DNA of 64,000 bases from Saccopteryx bilineata (taxonomy: Eukaryota > Chordata > Mammalia > Chiroptera > Emballonuridae): the NCBI RefSeq assembly GCF_036850765.1, contig NC_089490.1, positions 274,240,482-274,304,481 on the forward strand. Direction: 5' to 3'. The position numbers and the translations under genes are program-made. Positions 59,585 to 64,000 of the stretch are shown here, piece after piece. Numbering within the stretch: the stretch's first letter is position 1; each line of letters begins with the position of its first letter. The notes under the pieces are model-generated. The model made no database searches. It was not told where the DNA came from and worked only from the letters and a program-made list of their open reading frames with translations.

Positions 59585-59984
59585 GGCCCTGGCCGGTTGG
59601 CTCAGTGGTAGAGCATCGACCTGGCGTACAGAAGTCCCGGGTTCAATTCCTGGCCAGGGCACACTGGAGAAGCGCCCATCTGTTTCTCCACCCCTCCCCC
59701 TCTCCTTCCTCTCTGTCTCTTTCTTCCCCTCCCGCAGCCGAGGCTCCACTGGAGCAGAGATGGCCTGGGCACTGGGGATGACTCCTCGGCCTCTGCCCCA
59801 GGCGCTGGATTGGCTCTGGTCGCAACAGAGCGACGCCCTGGAGGGGCAGAGCATCACCCCCTGGTGGGCGGAGCATTGCCCCCTGGTGGGCATGCTGGGT
59901 GGATCCTGGTCGGGCACATGCGGGAGTCTGTCTGACTGTCTCTCCCCATTTCCGGCTTCAGAAAAATACAGGAAAAAAAAAAAA
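59585..59984 (+). mobile_element. Long Rhin-1-like SINE inside L1 ORF2
   Basis: The element starts ggccctggccggttggctcag with a B box (gggttcaattcctggcc). It contains ggctccactggagcag, two ctggtgggc units, and gggcacatgcgggagtctg, then an A-tail. Flanks aaaaaaaagctggg at 59571-59584 and 59979-59992 are the target duplication; A residues blur the right edge. It is well preserved and younger than the L1. Confidence 0.95.
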
Positions 59985-61046
59985 AAGCTGGGATAGCAAT
60001 ACTTATATCAGACAAAATGGACTTTAAAACAAAGAATATAGTAAGAGATAAAGAAGGCCACTACATAATGATAAAGGGAGCAATCCAACAGGAAGATATA
60101 ACTATTATAAATATCTATGCACCTAATATCGGAGCACCTAAATATATAAAGCAGACTTTGATGGATATAAAGAGCGAGATCAACAGCAACACTATAATAG
60201 TAGGGGATTTTAATACCCCACTAACATCACTAGATAGATCCTCAAGAAATAAAATTAACAAAGAAACAGCAGACTTAAAGGACACACTAGATCAACTTGA
60301 TTTAATAGATATCTACAGAACCTTTCATGCTAAAGCAGCAGAATATACATTCTTTTCAAGTGCTCATGGTATATTCTTTAGTATAGACCACATGTTAGGG
60401 CACAAAAGTGGTCTCAACAAATTTAAGAAGATTGAAATCATATCAAACACTTTCTCTGATCACAATGGCATGAAACTAGAAATCAACCACAACAGAAAAG
60501 CTCAAAAATTCTCAAACACATGGAAACTAAATAGCAGGTTGTTAAATAATGAATGGATTAAGAATGAGATCAAAGAAGAAATAAAAAAATTCCTAGAAAC
60601 GAATGATAATGAGAATACAACAACTCAAAATTTATGGAACACAGCAAAAGCAGTACTGAGAGGGAAGTTCATAGCACTACAGGCACACTTTAAGAAGCTA
60701 GAAAAAGCTCAAATAAACGACTTAACCCTGCATCTAAAAAAACTAGAAAAAGAACAGCAATAAAGCCTAAATGTAGTAGAGGGAAGGAAATAATAAAGAT
60801 CAGAGCAGAAATAAATGACATAGAGGCTAAAGAAACAATACAGAGGATCAATGAAACTAGGAGCTGGTTTTTTGAAAAGGTAAACAAGATTGATGAACCT
60901 TTAACTAGACTCACCAAGAAAAAGAGAGAGAGGGCTCAAATAAATAAAGTTAGAAATAGAGGGGAGAAATAACAACTGACACAACAGAAATACAAAGGAT
61001 TGTAAGAAAATACTATGAAGAACTGTATGCAAAAAACTAGACAACC

Positions 61047-61431
61047 GGCTCTACCGGTTGGCTCAGTGGTAGAGCGTCAGCCTGGCGTGCAAGGGGTCCC
61101 GAGTTCGATTCCTGGCCAGGGCACACTGGAGAAGCGCCCATCTGCTTCTCCACCCCTCCCCCTCTCCTTACGCTCTGTCTCTCTCTTCCCCTCCCGCAGC
61201 AAGGCTCCATTGGAGCAAAGATGGCCCAGGTGCTGGGGATGGTTCCTTGGCCTCTTCCCCAGGCACTGGAGTGGCTCTGGAAGCAACAGAGCAACGCCCT
61301 GGAGGGGCAGAGCGTTGCCCTGTGGTGGGCGTGTCGGGTGGATCCCTGTCGGGGGTATGCGGGAGTCTGTCTGGCTGTCTCTCCCCATTTCCAGCTTCGG
61401 AAAAATACAAAAAACAAACAAACAAACAAAC
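61047..61431 (+). mobile_element. Long Rhin-1-like SINE inside L1 ORF2, one-unit form
   Basis: The element starts ggctctaccggttggctcag with a B box (gagttcgattcctggcc), then aaggctccattggagcaaag, a GC-rich part with a single gtggtgggc unit, and gcgggagtctgtctgg. The tail is (ACAAA)n. Flanks aaaactagacaacc at 61033-61046 and 61432-61445 are exact target duplications. Confidence 0.95.
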
Positions 61432-64000
61432 AAAACTAGACAACCTAGATGAAATGGACAAATTCCTTGAAACATACAGTCTTCCTAAAATCAGTCTGGA
61501 AGAATCAGAAAACCTAAACAGATCGATTACACCAAATGAGTTCTAAACAGTTATCAAAAAACTCCCAACAAAGAAAAGTCCAGGGCCTGATGGCTTCACA
61601 ATTGAATTCTACCAACTATTCAAAGAAGAACTAACTCCTATCCTTCTCAAGCTATTTCAAAAAATTCAAGAGGAAGGAAGACTTCCAAGCTCCTTTTATG
61701 AGGCGAGCATAATTCTGATTCCAAAACCAGGCAAAGACAACACAAAGAAAGAAAAGTATAGGCCAATATCCCTGATGAATATAGATGCTAAAATCCTCAA
61801 CAAAATATTAGCAAACCAGATCCAACAATATATGGAAAAAATTATACACCATGATCAAGTGGGATTTATTCTGGGGAGGCAATGCTGGTACAATATTCGC
61901 AAATCTATCAATGTTATTCATCACATAAATGAAAGGAAGGAGAAAAACCACATGATAATTTCAATAGATGCAGAAAAAGCATTTGATCAAATTAAGCACC
62001 CATTTATGATCAAAACTCTCAGCAAAGTGGGAATACAGGGAACATACCTCAACATGATAAAAGCCATCTATGACAAACCCACAGCCAACATCATACTCAA
62101 TGGGCAAAAATTAAAAGCAATCCCCTTAAGATCAGGAACAAGGCAGGGGTGCCCCCTTTCACCACTCTTATTCAACATAGTCCTAGAAGTCCTAGCCACA
62201 GCAATCAGACAAGAAGAAGGAATAAAAGGCATTCAAGTTGAAAAAGAAGAAGTAAAGCTATCATTATTTGCAGATGATATGATATTGTATATAGAAAATC
62301 CTAAAGTCTCAGTCAAAAAACTACTGGACCTGATAAATGAATTCAGCAAGGTGGCAGGATATAAAATTAACACTCAGAAATAGAGGCATTTTTATACACC
62401 AACAATGAACAATCAGAAAGAGAAATTAAGGAAACAATCCCTTTCACTATTACAACCAAAAAAATAAAGTACCTAGGAGTACATTTAACCAAGGAGACTA
62501 AAGACTTGTACTTGGAAAATTTTAAAACATTGATAAAAGAAATCAAGGAAGATACAAACAAGTGGAAGCATATACCATGCTCATGGTTAGGAAAAATAAA
62601 CATTATTAAAATGTCTATATTACCCAAAGTAATTTATAAATTCAATGCAATACCAATTAAAATATCAGTGACATACTTTAAAGATATAGATCACATATTC
62701 CAAAAATTTATATAGAACCAATAAAGAACACAAATAGCCTCAGCAATCTTAAAAAAGAAGAATAAAGGGGGAGGTATCACACTTCCTGATATCAAGCTAT
62801 ACTACAAGGCCATTGTACTCAAAACAACCTGGTACTGGCATAAGAATAGGCACATAGATCAATGGAACAGAACGGAGAACCCAGAAATAAACCCACCCAC
62901 AGCTCTATGGACAACTGATATTTGACAAAGGAGGTAAGGAAATACAATGGAGTAAAGACAGCCTCTTCAACAAATGGTGTTGGGAAAATTGGACAGCAAC
63001 CTGCAAAAAAATGAAAATAGACCACCAACTTAAACCATTCACAAAAATAAACTCAAAATGGATAAAAGACTTAAATGTAAGTCGTGAAACCATAAGCATC
63101 TTAGAAGAAAACATAGGCAGTAAGCTCTCTGACATCTCTCGCAGCGATATATTTGCTGATTTATCTCCACGGTCAAGGGAAATAAAAGACAGGATAAACA
63201 AATGGAACTATATCAAACTAAAAAGCTTTTGCACAGCCAAAGACAATAAGAACAGAATAAAAAGACAAACTACACAATGGGAGAACATATTTGACAGTAT
63301 GTCTGATAAGGGGTTAATAACCAAAATTTATAAAGAACTTGTAAATCTCAACACCAGGAAGACAAACAATCCAATCAAAAAATGGGCAAAATAAATGAAT
63401 AGACACTTCTCCAAAGAGGATATACGGATGGCCAATAGGCATATGAAAAAATGCTCAATATCATTAATCATTAGAGAAATGCAAATTAAAACCACAATGA
63501 GATATCACCTCACACCGGTTAGAATGGCGCTCATCAACAAAACAACACAGAATAAGTGCTGGTGAGGATGTGGAGAAAAGGGAACCCTCCTGCACTGCTG
63601 GTGGGAATGCAGACTGGTGCAGCCTCTGTGGAAAACAGTATGGAGATGCCTCAAAAAACTGAAAATCAAACTGCCTTTTGACCCTGCCATCCCACTTTTA
63701 GGAATATACCCCAAGGACACCATAGAATGGTTCCAGAAGGAGAAATGTACCCCCATGTTTATAGCAGCATTGTTCACAATAGCGAAGATCTGGAAATAGC
63801 CCAAGTGTCTGTCAGAGGACGAGTGGATTAAAAAGCTTTGGTACATATATACTATGGAATACTACTCAGCCATAAGAAATGATGATATCGGATCATTTAC
63901 AATAACATGGATGGACCTTGATAACATTATACGGAGTGAAATAAGTAATCAGAAAAAAACTAAGAACTATATGAACCAATGCATAGATGGGACATAAAAA

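Larger units (their letters stand above)
59369..63960 (+). pseudogene. LINE-1 ORF2, broken by SINEs, stops and shifts
   Basis: It starts [19 protein letters not shown] with the endonuclease Asn and QETH motif. A SINE splits the endonuclease after about 72 codons. The frame resumes at 60017 ([17 protein letters not shown]) to a stop at 60761. After the second SINE, 61775-62383 holds reverse transcriptase with intact [11 protein letters not shown] and FADD boxes (62267-62278). Later parts appear at 62506-62715, 63011-63394 and 63617-63799. Unlike the 3-7 kb copy it keeps the motif A aspartate, but it is clearly dead. Confidence 0.93.
57495..64000 (+). mobile_element. Nearly full-length LINE-1, running off the window end
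   Basis: It begins at ggggacctgaagatggcagcag, the typical L1 5' end. A 5'UTR of about 900 bp is followed by ORF1 (58399-59311), a 57-bp spacer, ORF2 from 59369, and the ORF2 C-terminus near the window end. The 3'UTR and right duplication lie outside. Two long SINEs interrupt ORF2 (59585-59984 and 61047-61431). Stops and shifts occur in both frames. Its proteins differ clearly from those of the L1s at 2.8-7.0 and 35.6-37.2 kb, so it belongs to another, apparently older lineage. Confidence 0.96.

Overview
This window is mammalian nuclear DNA, almost certainly from a bat and most likely a rhinolophoid (horseshoe or leaf-nosed bat). The main support is the SINEs. They have tRNA-like heads resembling the bat VES family, and several carry the long CT-rich and GC-rich body that I associate with the Rhin-1 type. 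These sit with LINE-1 elements, a young-looking nonautonomous hAT element with a clean 8-bp target duplication, and eutherian-wide fossils (MIR, L2, MLT1 LTRs, MER20). The genus is inference. I find no host protein-coding exon, rRNA, functional tRNA gene or CRISPR array. The window reads as intergenic or deep intronic DNA shaped by retrotransposition.

Layout. 1-2.8 kb: unassigned sequence. 2.8-7.6 kb: a nested locus. An old MER20 element is hit near its left end by a young 5'-truncated L1 (minus strand, 16-bp target duplication). A 348-bp hAT element sits at its right end. The L1 itself carries a 22-bp pure poly(A) insertion with its own short duplication. 7.6-19 kb: a MIR, old L1 debris and three SINEs in mostly unassigned DNA. 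19.2-20.3 kb: an old antisense L1 split by a minus-strand SINE. 20-32 kb: low-repeat sequence with two MLT1-type LTRs and two short SINEs. 32.36-34.10 kb: an unclassified 1.74-kb unit bounded by 13-bp inverted repeats. On its minus strand it has LTR-like promoter signals and decayed reading frames for two hydrophobic segments and a coiled-coil-like stretch. 35-44.4 kb: two ancient plus-strand L1s that took in a younger L1, four SINEs, a 77-bp Tc1/mariner-like hairpin MITE and part of an LTR. 44.4-57.5 kb: MIR, L2, L3-like and MLT1 fossils, a GAAG microsatellite and a short L1 tail with a 14-bp duplication. 57.5-64 kb: a nearly full-length plus-strand L1 (5'UTR, ORF1, ORF2) running off the window end, broken by mutations and two SINEs.

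How the parts interact. The L1s supplied the endonuclease and reverse transcriptase that would mobilise the SINEs, and the A-rich duplications match that mechanism. None of the L1 copies here is intact. The best preserved (2.8-7.0 kb) keeps the visible endonuclease residues but has Gly in place of the reverse transcriptase motif A aspartate, plus a premature TGA. Two L1 lineages are present, one at 2.8-7.0 and 35.6-37.2 kb, the other at 57.5-64 kb. The least explained item is the 32.36-34.10 kb unit.
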